This document shows positions 1 to 11,007 of a stretch of 64,000 bases of DNA, piece after piece. The position numbers and the translations under genes were made by a program. The notes beneath the pieces were generated by a model. That model ran no database searches. It was given only the letters and a program-made list of their open reading frames with translations, and was not told where the DNA came from. Origin of the DNA: Pilaira anomala (Eukaryota > Mucoromycota > Mucoromycetes > Mucorales > Mucoraceae); the NCBI GenBank assembly GCA_025716855.1, contig JAIXMQ010000051.1, positions 124,001-188,000 of the forward strand, read 5' to 3'. The first letter of the stretch is position 1; each line of letters opens with the position of its first letter.

Positions 1-450
1 GGTTTCCCACTATTTTTGGGAATTAATATGGAAATTAATGGGAAAAAATTTAAAAGTTACTAAAACCAAGTTTGAAAGTTGATGGATAAATTTTGAGGAT
101 TAATTAAATAAAGTTTGAAAAAGTTAGTTAGTAATGTGATTCTTACATAGACGTTTTAAGGCTTTACCTGTATCAAGGTTTTCCAAAGCGATAACTAAGG
201 AGGATAATTATTGTTTTTTTTTCCCAGTTTAGTCGGGTCATAGTTTTTTCTTTTGATTGAGTTTTTTTTTTTTTTTTTTTTTGACTTCTCAAGAATATCG
301 CAGGTTTCAGACCAGTTTCCCAAAATTAAGATACAATCCTTCCCAAACTTTTTTCTGATGTTTTTTGATAAACGTTTGGTTGATTGAATTTCATTGATAT
401 GGGCACTGAGCTTCATCTTTCTAAAGGGGATTAAGTCTTTCTTTCTCTTA
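1..450. repeat. Left arm of inverted repeat around Fanzor-like relic
   Basis: This stretch is repeated in reverse complement at about 2183-2611. The shared part covers the last ~80 codons of the Fanzor-like ORF plus ~190 bp of 3' flank. The outer end reads 'gtttcccactatttttgg' here and, inverted with small changes, near 2585-2608. The arm reaches the window edge, so its true outer end is unseen. It could be an element end duplicated by a failed transposition or a local inverted duplication. Similarity was seen by eye and not scored. Confidence 0.8.
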
Positions 451-1890
451 TCCTTCTCTACATCTTCATTTGAATAGTATTCTTGCATCTTACAATTAAC
501 TTCAGCTCTAATCTTTAAGTATTCAACAAATGCTCCCTTCTTTACTGTGAGTGGCGAGCACTTGCTGAGTCTGTCCTCGCAATCTTGAATGTCTTTTGGT
601 TTCAACTGTTGCCGCAGCTTTTTAAATTTTGTTGATTTTGTTTCCTTTGCTTTTTGATTTCTCGTGTATCTGTAAATTTTTTTATTATTGACTGTGCTAT
701 ATTCGTGCATACAATAAATTAGATCATGTCGACCAGGATCAATGAATACACATTTTCCATCTGTAGATCGTAGTTCCTCGTTGGGGATTTGTTCAATATA
801 TTTGAGTTCTTCATCTTCCACTGAACTGGCCTTGGGATTACTTGTATCACCTTTAGACGTGTCGAAATTTTGTTTTATAACAGAAATACGTATGTCATCT
901 GTCATTATAGTTCCTCTGAACTTCATGGAGCTATCTAGGCCTTGATCTTTGAAAGGTTTTGAAGATAAATTTAGGACTTTTCCCAGATATACCCTTTATC
1001 CAATTTGCTTCTTTGGGAATTTTTCAAAATATGATTGTTCAATATCATAGTATCAATAGTCATATATGATGGATTAAAAGTTGTTCTTACAGGAAAGTAT
1101 TGAAATGATTTGAACTTGTTAGACTCGCATATCTCTGTTAATTTAAAATAAGCAAGTGTTTTCCCGGATTTTCTACAGCATCATAATAAATGGAATCTTT
1201 TTTAAAATTGTAAGTTTCAGGATAAGCAGAAAATATGTTCTTAATATAGTTGATAATAACCTTTTGATCTTGGAATTTCTTTGGGATTCGTCTGATATCT
1301 CTTAATGAAATAGCTAATTTAAGTTGAGTAGCAGGTTCTTGAATGTTACTTTTAATTTTGGCTTTAGTTTCCTCTTTTGAGTAGCCTTGCTTTTTCAAAT
1401 CGCTAGTCAATTGTGAGATACGTTGTTTTAGTCCAATCAGTTTATTGACAACCATTCTCAGCTTATTTCCAAAATCTTTAATGATTGCATTAGTACAAGC
1501 AGTTTGTATTTTTGTAGCCTCATATGAGGCTATTTGTTGAGCAAAGGGTAGTTTGATTGGCGTGAATGATGAATCTCTATAATACGATGCTTTATACTTG
1601 TTTATCATCTCTCTATATGCCTTTACTTTGCCCGATAGTCTGTTAACATTCACAGTTTTACTGTCTAAAAGTGATAAAAACACTTCCTTGTAAAAACCTT
1701 GGACTGCATACTCTTCTAAATTAAGATTAAGCTCTTGGATAAATTTTTATCTTGTAAAGGAATAGGTACATATGGGTGACAATAATATGAACGCCATGAA
1801 CGGGTTTCTTCAAAATAGAAAGATATTAAGGTTTCCATCCTATTCCAGTAAATGAAGACTTTACAGTCATAACCTTTTTACCATTACCAT
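195..1890 (-). pseudogene. Decayed Fanzor/TnpB-like RNA-guided nuclease ORF
   Basis: The reverse strand encodes pieces of one protein in several frames. An N-terminal piece lies near 1735-1890 (a 'WRSYYCHPYVPI' stretch), a central piece at 1138-1735, and a C-terminal piece at 195-926. The C-terminal piece has 'TDDIRISVIKQNF', then an IDPG motif resembling RuvC-I (residues ~62-65) and 'ILILGNWSE', resembling the GxWS motif of this family. Members I know of this eukaryotic TnpB-related family continue with a CxxC zinc ribbon and an NRD RuvC-III motif. Here the frame instead runs through an A17 tract into lysines and asparagines and stops, so both are missing. There are at least two frame breaks and one in-frame stop. 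It is almost certainly inactive as a nuclease. The family call rests on recalled motif patterns, without an alignment. Confidence 0.62.
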
Positions 1891-2039
1891 CAGTGTTTAT
1901 TGATAATGTATTCACCTGTAAAAATAAATGTGAGCAAAATAATACATTTAAACCCGTTAAAAATACTTACAGAGGTATATTGTTCAACGGATCCCTCCAT
2001 TTTTACTCAAGGGAGAAATTGTTAAAAAAGAGGAAAGAA

Positions 2040-2072
<33 letters not shown>

Positions 2073-2116
2073 AAGGGTTTTGACAGTATAACGTAAGCAA
2101 TTACACTAATTAACCA

Positions 2117-2434
2117 TTGCATGATGATGAATCTCGTATCTCATTTTTGAATACCATACTTTTTCAATTATTTTATAAAAATAAGAGAAAGAAGGACTTG
2201 ATCCCCTTTAGAAAGATGAAGCTCAGTGCCCATATCAATGAAATTCAATCAACCAAACGTTTATCAAAAAACATCAGAAAAAAGTTTGGGAAGGATTGTA
2301 TCTTAATTTTGGGAAACTGGTCTGAAACCTGCGATATTCTTAGGAAGTCAAAAAAAAAAAAAAAAAACTCAATCAAAAGAAAAAACTATGACCCGACTAA
2401 ACTGGGAAAAAAAAACAATAATTATCCTCCTTAG
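2117..2434 (+). pseudogene. Inverted second copy of the Fanzor-like C-terminus
   Basis: From about residue 24 on, this frame matches almost residue for residue the last ~80 residues of the Fanzor-like ORF on the opposite strand, including 'ILILGNWSE' and the following lysine run. The first ~23 residues are unrelated. Nothing upstream supplies the rest of the nuclease, so this is a fragment, not a gene. Both copies point their 3' ends outward. The homopolymer differs slightly in length (A16 versus A17), and one residue after 'CDIL' is changed. Confidence 0.8.
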
Positions 2435-2611
2435 TTATCGCTTTGGAAAACCTTGATACAGGTAAAGCCTTAAAAAGTCTATATAAAAATCAAACTTTAT
2501 TTAATTTATCTTCAAAATTTATTCCATCAACTTTCAAACTTGGTTTTATTAACTTTTAAATTTTTTCCCATTAATTTCCATATTAATTTCCAAAAATAGT
2601 GCGGGAAACTC
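2183..2611. repeat. Right arm of inverted repeat around Fanzor-like relic
   Basis: Reverse-complement partner of 1-450. Homology begins near 'gagaaagaaggacttgatcc', covers the coding end, and runs through the AT-rich 3' flank to 'ccaaaaatagtgcgggaaac'. Small indels and substitutions separate the arms, so the duplication is not brand new. Confidence 0.8.
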
Positions 2612-2821
2612 TGTACATTTAAAAACATACTGTCACAGCTAAATTTACACAAGCTGGGTACCATATTAATTCAGACATAAAATCATTTCAAAAATACAAG
2701 CCAATAAAGATAATTTTTTACCACTCTATTATATATGAGTTATTATTAAAATAACTGACAATACATCAGACGCTGACAGCAAAATATATTACCCGGAAAA
2801 TCGAAGAAAAAATAAAATGAA

Positions 2822-2846
2822 TGCGGCTAAAGTGGATCGAACACCT

Positions 2847-2878
<32 letters not shown>

Positions 2879-2894
2879 GCTGAGCTATACCCGC
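2822..2894 (-). tRNA. tRNA-Phe (GAA), no intron
   Basis: On the reverse strand a 73-nt cloverleaf can be folded: acceptor starting GCGGGTA, D-arm TAGCTCAGCTGGGAGAGC, anticodon stem TCAGA/TCTGA around loop CTGAAGA (anticodon GAA), and T-loop TTCGATC. The A and B box promoter blocks match consensus. Downstream on the transcribed strand lies a T-rich stretch (A-rich at 2800-2820 on the + strand) that can end Pol III transcription. The acceptor stem has one G-G mismatch at pair 5 and the T-stem one G-T pair, so a minor or degenerating copy is possible. Confidence 0.93.
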
Positions 2895-3219
2895 TCTTCT
2901 TTTTTTAGACCTAAAAAATAATTATGACTTAAACGTTCCGGACAAAATTGGTCCGAGCCGAACTAGTCCGACCTTTCCAGACATTGATATGTATGTTCCG
3001 GGGACCTAGAAATTAGGCTGAAGAAGACTAAAGCTCAAAAAAGGAAGTTCGTACCACCCATCAAGAATCATGCAAAAAGGAAAAAGCCAAAACAATAACA
3101 CCACTTTTCTTATATTTTATATCACCGGTTTATGATCGTAACTTTGATTCCTAATTCCTCCTCTCCGAATGTTTTACAGGTGTTAATCTGATTCCGATTA
3201 TATTACTCATCACGATCGC

Positions 3220-3440
3220 CTGTTAATTATATATTTATTATTACCAATATTATTATCTCATTCAAGTATAAATACTCTGCTCATATTATTAATAAACATT
3301 ATCTTTTATTTCACTTATAACTTCGAGTATCTAAATAACCACTGAGAGTTGATTTAGATCAAAAAGAAACTTACATTTTACTTTTTAGATTTTTTTAAAA
3401 TGTTTTAAATTTTAAATTTTTCTCGAATTCTTCTAGACCG
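3220..3440 (+). repeat. Dispersed repeat copy A (TATA-bearing, LTR/LINE 5'-like)
   Basis: A ~210-bp segment with a TATAAATA box, 'cttataacttcgagtatc' and 'ccactgagagttgattta' recurs at 12831-13040 in the same orientation, at roughly 80-85% identity by eye. Both copies lie 0.5-1 kb upstream of a LINE-type coding remnant on the same strand. They could therefore be the promoter/5' UTR of that retrotransposon. A solo LTR is the alternative, but no TG...CA ends with target duplications were found. Confidence 0.6.
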
Positions 3441-3937
3441 TTCCATCCGTCTATAAAAAGTAAACAGCTAGTATAAACAACACTCAAGGAAGTTACATCC
3501 AAAATTCCCAAAGTCATATCATTTTTATTGCTTGTAATATCCCCTTTTGAAAAACATCAACTTTTTGTGGTGTTGTGAACGAGCACATTATATTCTCATA
3601 TAATTACACATGCTCTAATAACCTTCACTACTTTACGATACTATAAGTTTATTCACACTACAATAATTATCTAATTGGCTAATATATAAATCACATCATT
3701 GTCTCTATGATCAACAAGCCTTTTTTATAATTATCAGGTACAGCTACCAGTTAATACTTGGGGACCTTTTATCTTATTTTCAGCAAGATGTTTATTGTAA
3801 TAGATCATTGATCATGGCTATGTTTCACAATTCATGCTTCGCTTGTTTAACTTCTATTTACTATATGTAACCAAACACTTTTTGTACCTTTTAATAAAGT
3901 TTAGTTTATTTTTGCAGTCGTCTGATTTATTTTAACT

Positions 3938-4400
3938 TTGTTATATAGTTTTTATTGCTTTTATTTCCGTTTGTTCTATCACTATAATAGCTCGAACATC
4001 TCAATGGCCCGTATACAAGACATTCTCAAATCCCTCCTCCAGGGCTCTACCGCTGGTTTAGCTATTATGGATATTGATGTTGCTTCACCCGCCACAGGCT
4101 CTCTCCCTTCACGTGCATCTGCTGCTAGTAAATACAGCATTGATAAGGTTGCTACCCCTATTATTGCACCTACCAACAAACCTGCTACTACTACCACTGC
4201 CACAAAACCACTACTGCTGCTGCCAAGGATAACACCTGGGTTGCCGTAGTGTCAAGAAACAACAAGAGTAAGCCTAAGGCACCTATCTTTGAGCGTAAAC
4301 GTTCTGCTACTGCTCGCGCCTTTACTGCTCCTGCCACTCCTGGTACCCCTTCAGGTTATGTGTCTATTTATGAGGTCACTTTGTTTTTTGGTGTACATAT
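3938..4400 (+). pseudogene. LINE ORF1-like (gag-like) remnant
   Basis: A reading frame starting near 4003 (MARIQDILKSLL...) gives an Ala/Thr/Pro/Ser-rich chain. A frame change near 4215 continues it as 'AAKDNTWVAVVSRNNKSK' and then 'ATARAFTAPATPGTPSGY' before it decays by ~4370. The basic 'W..VVS..KKxPK' block followed by 'FxxP....G+xxVYI' resembles the N-terminal half of LINE ORF1 proteins I recall from Mucorales. No zinc knuckle or reverse transcriptase follows; 4400-5400 is AT-rich and shows no coding. A broken gag-like fragment is the best guess. Confidence 0.4.
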
Positions 4401-5419
4401 AACTTTTTAAGTTTGCTTTAGTTTGTGATGATGGCCAATAATATAAACTCATCTTGAACTTCCATTGCGAATAGGTAACTTTTTTTTTCATTTTAAATAA
4501 ACCCCATTTTCTAACCTTTTTTTTTTTAGGTGAGCAGCTTGAGCTTTTACTTTGATATCCGTTGAATATTTTTCCTGTTTTAAAATTAGAATATCATACA
4601 TATATACTATATACGCTCTGTAATTATATTTTTTTTTTCAAATGTTTTATACATGTTTTTCATATAAGTATATGTATGTAAACATGATAACAAATGTTTA
4701 TACTCTCATTTTTAAACAATTACTACATATAAATTAAATTAAATAAAAATACTTTTTTTGAACCATCCATAATTCTTCAATGAAACCTATGTTATATCCT
4801 TTTTTTTTATAAAAAAAAATATAAGCATTCTATTTATCAAGAAGGCAAACAATGAGAGCAATATTTATTGAATATACCAGACCAAAACGTTAATGATATA
4901 TTCATTTGATTTACTCAGAAATAACGACTCAAGTAAATTTCGCTCTTCTATTTACTATGATTTACGAGTAGTAAGGTAAAATTCGCTTTTATTGAAAAAA
5001 AAAAAAAAACGAATAGGAAAATTCGCCATTCACTTGAAAAAAGCCCAGCGAACGTAGTGAAACTCACTTCACATTCGCTAGAATTCAGTAAACTATGTGA
5101 TCTTTTCTAGCCTTGGTGAAGTCGAGATTCGCTTGGATATTATATTCAAATGGATAAACACAAACTATCTTTAAAAATACACATCCTTCAATCATATCAA
5201 TTGAATGAATGGTGTAATAATTATCATGACAATATTATATATATAAAAGCCTAAACCATCTACCAACATTATTAGTATAAATAGGATACATTATTTAGAC
5301 AACATAGAAGAATAACTTAATCTTTATTTCTATAATAAAACCTACCTCGAAAGGAACTTTAAATATACTTTTATATCTACTGTTTTTTTACTATTTTTTT
5401 CCCCAAGAAATATATAATG
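4401..5419. other. AT-rich spacer, no gene seen
   Basis: Only AT-rich DNA with short T and A runs is visible. One patch at 4920-5140 repeats the word 'attcgc' on both strands (for example 'aaattcgctc', 'agattcgctt', 'tcacattcgc') and may be a degraded foldback element. No ORF, tRNA or strong promoter was found. Confidence 0.5.
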
Positions 5420-5667
5420 AGTTATTGATGTGATATCATAATAGAAAGATATCAGCATGTTACTAATAAGATTTATGTGTTTCTAACTATTTTAGTGTGA
5501 GAACTCACTATCTTTATGATTTTAATGTTTAGTGTGGAAAACCACCTCTTTATCTTTTTATTGTTACTATTATGATTTCATGCACTTCCTATTTTATTTG
5601 ATATTTAAATCTCTCAGTGTCTGGATGTAACACATTACTGCTTTATTTACTATGATAGATCACCACA
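5420..5667 (-). mobile_element. Partial LTR (U3) of the Ty3/gypsy element
   Basis: On the reverse strand this segment starts TGTGGTGATCTATCATAG and matches the first ~250 bp of the complete solo LTR at 60637-61039. It is preceded (reverse strand) by a purine tract, GGAAGGGGATAA, exactly where a polypurine tract should prime plus-strand synthesis. Homology is lost below 5420, so the R/U5 part is missing or unrecognisable. This is the 3' LTR of the chromovirus remnant next to it. Confidence 0.85.
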
Positions 5668-5705
5668 TTATCCCCTTCCAAGTGTGTTCAACACTGACAA
5701 AAAAC

Positions 5706-6215
5706 TTATGGTGATCTTTTAGTTCTTTTATGTTTATTTACATTTATGAACCGATCATTATTGTTTTCTTCTGTAGATCTCTTACGATTGTTAGATCTAG
5801 GATTTATTTTAGGTTCTTGATCTTTATTTATATCCTTAAGCAATTTCTTATTAGCTTTATTTATAGCTGTAATGCTTTCAGGAATCGCACCAATTCTTCT
5901 CCAGTATTCAGTAACGAATTTAGGATCAGTGAAGCTAGATGGTGGTTCCCAAGTATTAAAGGATTCATCATAGTTTAGCCATTTACATCTATAAAGATAA
6001 CCATTATTGTTACTGTCTTTTTTATGACCAATAATAGCTTCCACCTCATAGTAATCTTCTTTAGGAATTATATTTTCAGAAGTTACTTTTAATAATGCCG
6101 GTGGGTAATTTCGTGGTTCAATAAAACCTTGTTCATTTTTAAGTACATATGTGCCAGCGGCAGTTTTTCTGAGAACTTCATAGTATCCTTTATATTTGGT
6201 ATCTAATTTGTTTTA
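5706..6215 (-). pseudogene. Integrase C-terminus with chromodomain (chromovirus)
   Basis: On the reverse strand a 'KYKGYYEVLRKTAAGTYVL' block, typical after the integrase core, leads into a chromodomain: EAIIGHKKDSNNNGYLYRCK, then 'WLNYDESFNTWEP' and 'FVTEYWRR'. The WLNYD...NTWEP aromatic signature is the methyl-lysine-binding fold that defines chromoviruses. A Lys/Asn-rich basic tail follows to the stop at 5706. The piece is out of frame with the integrase core upstream (shift near 6215). Confidence 0.85.
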
Positions 6216-6858
6216 CCGTTGATCCCACAGGTATGTCAAGCATTCTGTGCTTACTGTCAAACTTCGATTTCTGCTTTTTCGTGACTTGTTTTACTTGTTC
6301 GTAAACTGCAGGATAAACAACCTCAGTCATAAACTTGATTTTATTTTTTAAGTCAAGATTATTTTTCTCTGTTGTTTTTATATCCTTTTCTTTACTGTAA
6401 TCAATAAAGTCATTTGGATTCCTACCGAAAATTAACGAGAAAGGTGTACTTTTAGTTCGAACATTATATTTTGTATTTAAGAATAACTGTGCAGGTGCAA
6501 CCTTACAATCCCAGTCAGCAACGTTACCATCGATTTGTTTCTTTATGGTTCTTACAGCAGACTGTATTGCTCTTTCTGAAGCACCATTGGACCTTGAATT
6601 GTATTGTGAAATCAAGGCATGATCAAAGACTAAATGCTTCTTCAGAGTGGACATTATTGAGTTTACAAACTCTGTACCATGATCGCTTTGCAACTTCCTA
6701 AATGGACCGAAGGTGGTTATAACGTTTAATATTTCATTACAAACCGTTGCAGCTGATTTATCAGGTATAGCTCTCATAACATAATATTTAGTAGCTATAT
6801 CTATCATGACTAACAAATACTGATTGCCTCTTTTTAAAGGAATAAATGGACCAGTCAA
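6190..6858 (-). pseudogene. Ty3/gypsy integrase catalytic core
   Basis: The reverse-strand protein begins TGPFIPLKRGNQYLLVMIDI, the standard DFTGP...YLLVxxD start of a retroviral-type integrase core. The DDE residues look present: D in 'VMIDIATKY', D in 'LQSDHGTEF', and E in 'SNGASERAIQ'. It is separated from the RT-RNase H part by a one-base shift near 6860 and from the chromodomain by another near 6215. It cannot be read as one polyprotein. Confidence 0.9.
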
Positions 6859-8130
6859 GTCAATACCCCTGAGTCACCAGGTAGTGTAGCAAGAACAGGT
6901 CTTAATGGATTATATCCCTTCTGAGTAATATTGTGTCTTTGACATTGGACACATGCTTTAATTAACTCATTTGCATCCTTCTTAAGATCCGTCCAATATA
7001 TACCTTTACGTTTTAAGGCATGTAATAATGCTTCAACACCAAAATGTCCTTGGATATGCTCACGCTGTAATAGCTCATTGCGTTCCTTATGTGTAGGAGG
7101 TGTGAAGTACTCACCACTAGTTATACTTGGCAATGGTTCTTCAAGTCTAGCAGCACTGTTTCGCATTACGACTTTATCCGTTTTATCCCCTTCCAGTTCA
7201 TTTGACAGGGTAGTATTTTCGAACAATCTGGACAAAGTATCAGGTAATATATTCGAGATACCAGGCAAATGAACGATTTTAAAGTCATACTGAAGGATGG
7301 TATTCATCCACGAAATCATCATGAGATTGGCAATACGTTGGGTATGAATATACGTCAAAGCAAGACAATCAGTGAATAACGTGAAATAGGAACCGTAGAT
7401 ATACTTATGGAATCGTTTAAGAGCGAAAATAAGAGTAACCAGTTCGCGCTTTACAGACGGATATCTTCTTTCGCTTGGAGATAACGATCTAGCAACAAAC
7501 GATATATACTTTGTTTTACCATCAACTATTTGATATAATACCGCACCTATACCAGTAGAGGAAGCGTCACATGCAATTTTAAAAGGCACGTTCATATCTG
7601 GATAAGACAAGATCATATCATTCAAAAGAGCTTTCTTGAGGTTATCAAATGCGAGTTGATGTTCATTATTCCAAAGTTTATCAAGAGAATTTTCTTTTCT
7701 TAATTTATCAAGTGGAGACATTATAGTAGCAACATTGGGTATCAAGTTTCTAAAATAATTTATGAGACCACAGTACCTCATTATGTCTTTTTCAGTTTTT
7801 GGTACAGGAAAATCAATGACATTAACTAATTTACGTCGATCCATACTGATCCCCATAGGTGATATTCTAAAACCAAGAAGATATATTTCTAATTGGAAGA
7901 AAGAACATTTATCCACATTTAATTTGAGGTTATTTTCAGTTAACCGTTGGATGACTTGAGTAAGATGATGTTTATGTTCATCAACACTATTACTTGCACA
8001 TACAATATTGTCAACGAAATATGTTACAAAAGGTAAACCTTCTAATACAATATTCATTGTTCTCTGAAATTGTGAACTGACATGACGAATACCAAACACA
8101 GTGCCAATAGGTTGATATTGAGTATTACGC
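6855..8130 (-). pseudogene. Ty3/gypsy RT (3' half), RNase H and integrase zinc finger
   Basis: The reverse strand encodes the end of a reverse transcriptase ('GIRHVSSQFQRTMN', then 'TYFVDNIVCAS' where the YxDD box should be). It continues into the thumb and connection, then RNase H ('FKIACDASSTGIGAVLYQ', 'SERRYPSVKRELVTLIFA', 'YFTLFTDCLALTYI'). Next comes an HHCC integrase zinc finger (H-x3-H near 'REHIQGHFG', 'KACVQCQRH'). The second catalytic Asp of YxDD is Asn here. Everything upstream (gag, protease, RT fingers, 5' LTR) is gone, cut near 8130. Confidence 0.9.
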
Positions 8131-8159
8131 CCACTTGATTGAACAAGATAGTGTGTACT

Positions 8160-10630
8160 ACCTCGAAATGAGATTATCTAATTTTTCGTCACAATCACCA
8201 ACAAACGCCAAACGTCAATATAAAAATATTCCTTCATCAAACAACAAGTGGCCACTCTCTTTTAATTTCTTTTTAGAAAAAAAAAAAATGGAAAAAACTG
8301 ATGGTAAGGTTATTTTTTTTTCCAAACTTTTATACAAAGCTTTATCTCTAAACATTTTACTTACTTATCTGCGCAATAATATTAGTTATCTCTTCTGTGA
8401 TTTTAAGGTGTACTGACGATGGTATTGTCGATATAAAAAAAGCTATTTTGGAAGTAGAAGAAGAAATTATTAAATATTACCCTGCTGGGGAAAATATTGA
8501 CGATTACCTGGCCACCTGGCTTAATAATGCCATCATTTGTGCAAAGAATTTAACTTTACAAATAGTGAGTAAAGAAAATTAACAATTTGCCAAGTTTTAG
8601 TGGACTAAACCCCTTTTTTTAGTCAAACTCGAAGCCTTTGTTTAAATCCATTAGACAAAAACTCATCGCCACCCCTCCTACAGATAAAAAGATATCCCAA
8701 AATCTTCCTCGAAAAACGTTACAGCAAGATCTTCCTCCTTAAAAGAACCGTTCAATGAAATTATGAAAAAAGAATACATGTCTATATTTAACAAACTCAA
8801 AAAAAAAAAATTCATTTCTGGTATCTCCATTCAAGTAATCCTGAAGAAGATGGTTCCACCTTGTCTGTAGAGCAAAAACTTTTCAAATACGGCCTAAAAT
8901 GTCATTATCTGCAGTAAGTTTTCTAAATATAACTAATATAAATAAACAATTAACAACCAAGATGTATAAAAATTAATATTTTAGCCCAATCCACTCATAT
9001 ATCCTTGACCTTGGAGACGAAACTCTAAAAGAGATTTTTTCTGAACAAGAATTGCTCGAAATGCAAGAGTTTGGTCTTACACCATTACTTCATCCCATGG
9101 ATGTAAAGATTGAAAATGAAATCAATAAAATGGAAAATATGGTAGGAGCTTATGAAATCGTTACGAAAAAAAAAAACATTTTTACTCACTTTATTTCATA
9201 TAAAAAAAGAACATTTTACAAATTTACAATTATTATCGAAAACTTGATTTTAACCCTGTCCTTGAGCCTATGATTACTTGGCTGTCTATGGCAATAACCA
9301 ATTCAAGCTTCAAATTTTTTTTCTGAAACACGACTTCCAACAGTTTTGGAGTCTGACAACATGTACCTGTAATGGAATTTCTTAAGCACTATTTGTGCAT
9401 ATACTCAAATACAAGCAATAGGGTATCTACAATATAAAAGAAAATCTCAGTTATAGACCAACTAATATTTATTCTCTGAAATTATAGCAAAGAAAAGGCC
9501 AGCACGGCCAACAGAAGCGAGAACAACTCCAAACGTAAATTATCATCAGTTGAAGAGATGACACGAAAGGTAATCGGTCGAAAAATGAACTCTGTCTATA
9601 TTGGTGCTGAACTTGAACTTGGTGCCGCTGAAAATGAAAGTCGGGGAAAAGAGTAGTAGTAAAATCACGGATGACTTTTATCCGGATTTATAAAAAGTAC
9701 AACCAGGCACATTGTCACGTGAATAAGGTTTTTATAACTTTTGCATGAAATACACCATTACATCAACTTTTTTTTTTTCACATGGCATACAGGCAGGTTT
9801 TTTTTCTCATACGCCAGACAAACAGGGGGGGGGGGTGTTCATTATAAACAATCTTTTTTTTTTATTTTGTTCTTTTCTTTCACTTTCTTCTTTTTATATA
9901 TATAATCTTCCTTACCGCTACATTTTTAATCTCTTCTTTTGCCACACTCCTTATCTAAAGAAGAGATTGTTCCAAGAAAAAAAAGACCGCTGTATAAAAC
10001 ATATTGTTATCAATAGTAAGTCTAATAATTTTATCAAAAAATAAATGATTCATTTTGTCTAATAAATCTCAAATAGATAATGATCCTTTTTTCTTTCTTG
10101 TCCAAAGTGAAAAAAGAACAAGTATTATACTTGTTTTTTCTTAAAGAAAAACTGTAAAGTACTACCCAGCACCCTGAAAATGGAAATAAAAAAGATGACA
10201 CCAAAAATCTATCAGATGGCTATCTTAAACTACCCATTGTAATGAAAGATATGTTAAAGAATATCGTTGAAAATTATCCTGAAATTAGAAATGAAGTTAA
10301 CATCATCGGCTACAATGTTCAAGGTTAATACGTATATCTGAAAGTAAAGTTCAATAAAATTTACTAACACACTGTTTTTAGGTAATCTTCTTACATATTT
10401 GAACATGGACACACCCGCTGGCTACGTTTCCAGAATTAGACGTTTAAGGAAACTACCTTATCCTACTTCACAAGCCGATTATGTTTCCAGAATGCCAGCA
10501 TTATTGAGAATTTCTTACAATGGGTTCGAAACAATGAATTCAACTCTAAAAAAAATACAATCATGTAAAAGCAAATTAACTCCAGTAATTGCATCTGATA
10601 ACGATAACTTCTTCCCCCCCCCACCATGAA
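8160..10630 (+). pseudogene. Decayed multi-exon gene of a lineage-specific family
   Basis: Coding-like blocks on the + strand, separated by GT-AG introns and frame breaks, suggest one old gene. They are 8165-8310, 8405-8570 ('DDGIVDIKKAILEVEEEI'), 8720-8915, 8986-9170 ('HSYILDLGDETLKEIFSE', 'EFGLTPLLHP'), 9490-9660 ('VEEMTRKVIGRKMNS'), and 10200-10610 ('IVMKDMLKNIVENYPEIR', 'DTPAGYVSRIRRLRKL'). I recall this block order (…DLGDE…, …GRKxDxIF…ELGCxE…, …LPKVMKDM…, …GY.CRI.R…) from repeated uncharacterised Mucorales proteins; its function is unknown to me. A MITE at 9637-10174 interrupts it. An intact form elsewhere in the genome is likely. Confidence 0.5.
9637..10174 (+). mobile_element. MITE-like element, copy 1 (8-bp TSD TGAAAATG)
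   Basis: The element is flanked by identical 8-bp words, TGAAAATG at 9629-9636 and 10175-10182. It is a close relative of the 16005-16659 element: same left end (AAGTCGGGGAAAAGAGTAG), same interior and same right end (CCCAGCACCC). Its right terminal repeat is shortened by internal deletion. It sits inside the decayed gene at 8160-10630. Eight-base duplications fit hAT-like, P-like or some other superfamilies; no transposase is carried. The internal ORF has lost the start codon seen in copy 2. Confidence 0.88.
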
Positions 10631-11007
10631 AGCAAAAGCGATTACATCTTCAAACTCAGCATAAAAAACCCCATCAAGTGCATAAATGAAGTTGTTTGCA
10701 ACACGTCTTTACTATTCTTTAAATTTATGCACCAATTTCTTCCTTCAGCATATTAAAAAGTTAAAATAAAAAACGGCGTTCATACCATAATTAGATATGT
10801 ATGTAAACACATTTTGATTTTATAGGAACATTTATAATTTAATTATTTATTTTATTAAGTAACCAAAACGACCCGGCTACAAACATAAACGAATAAAATT
10901 ACCGAATATACGAAGGTAATTATTTATTGTTGAAGTAGAGAAAAAAGAACCATATTATGGCATCAAGCAAAAAAGTCATAAGGGTATAATATATAGAGAT
11001 AAGGAAA

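Noticed and set aside
742..945. 67-codon frame on the + strand
   Set aside because: Antisense shadow of the Fanzor-like ORF, whose motifs lie on the other strand.
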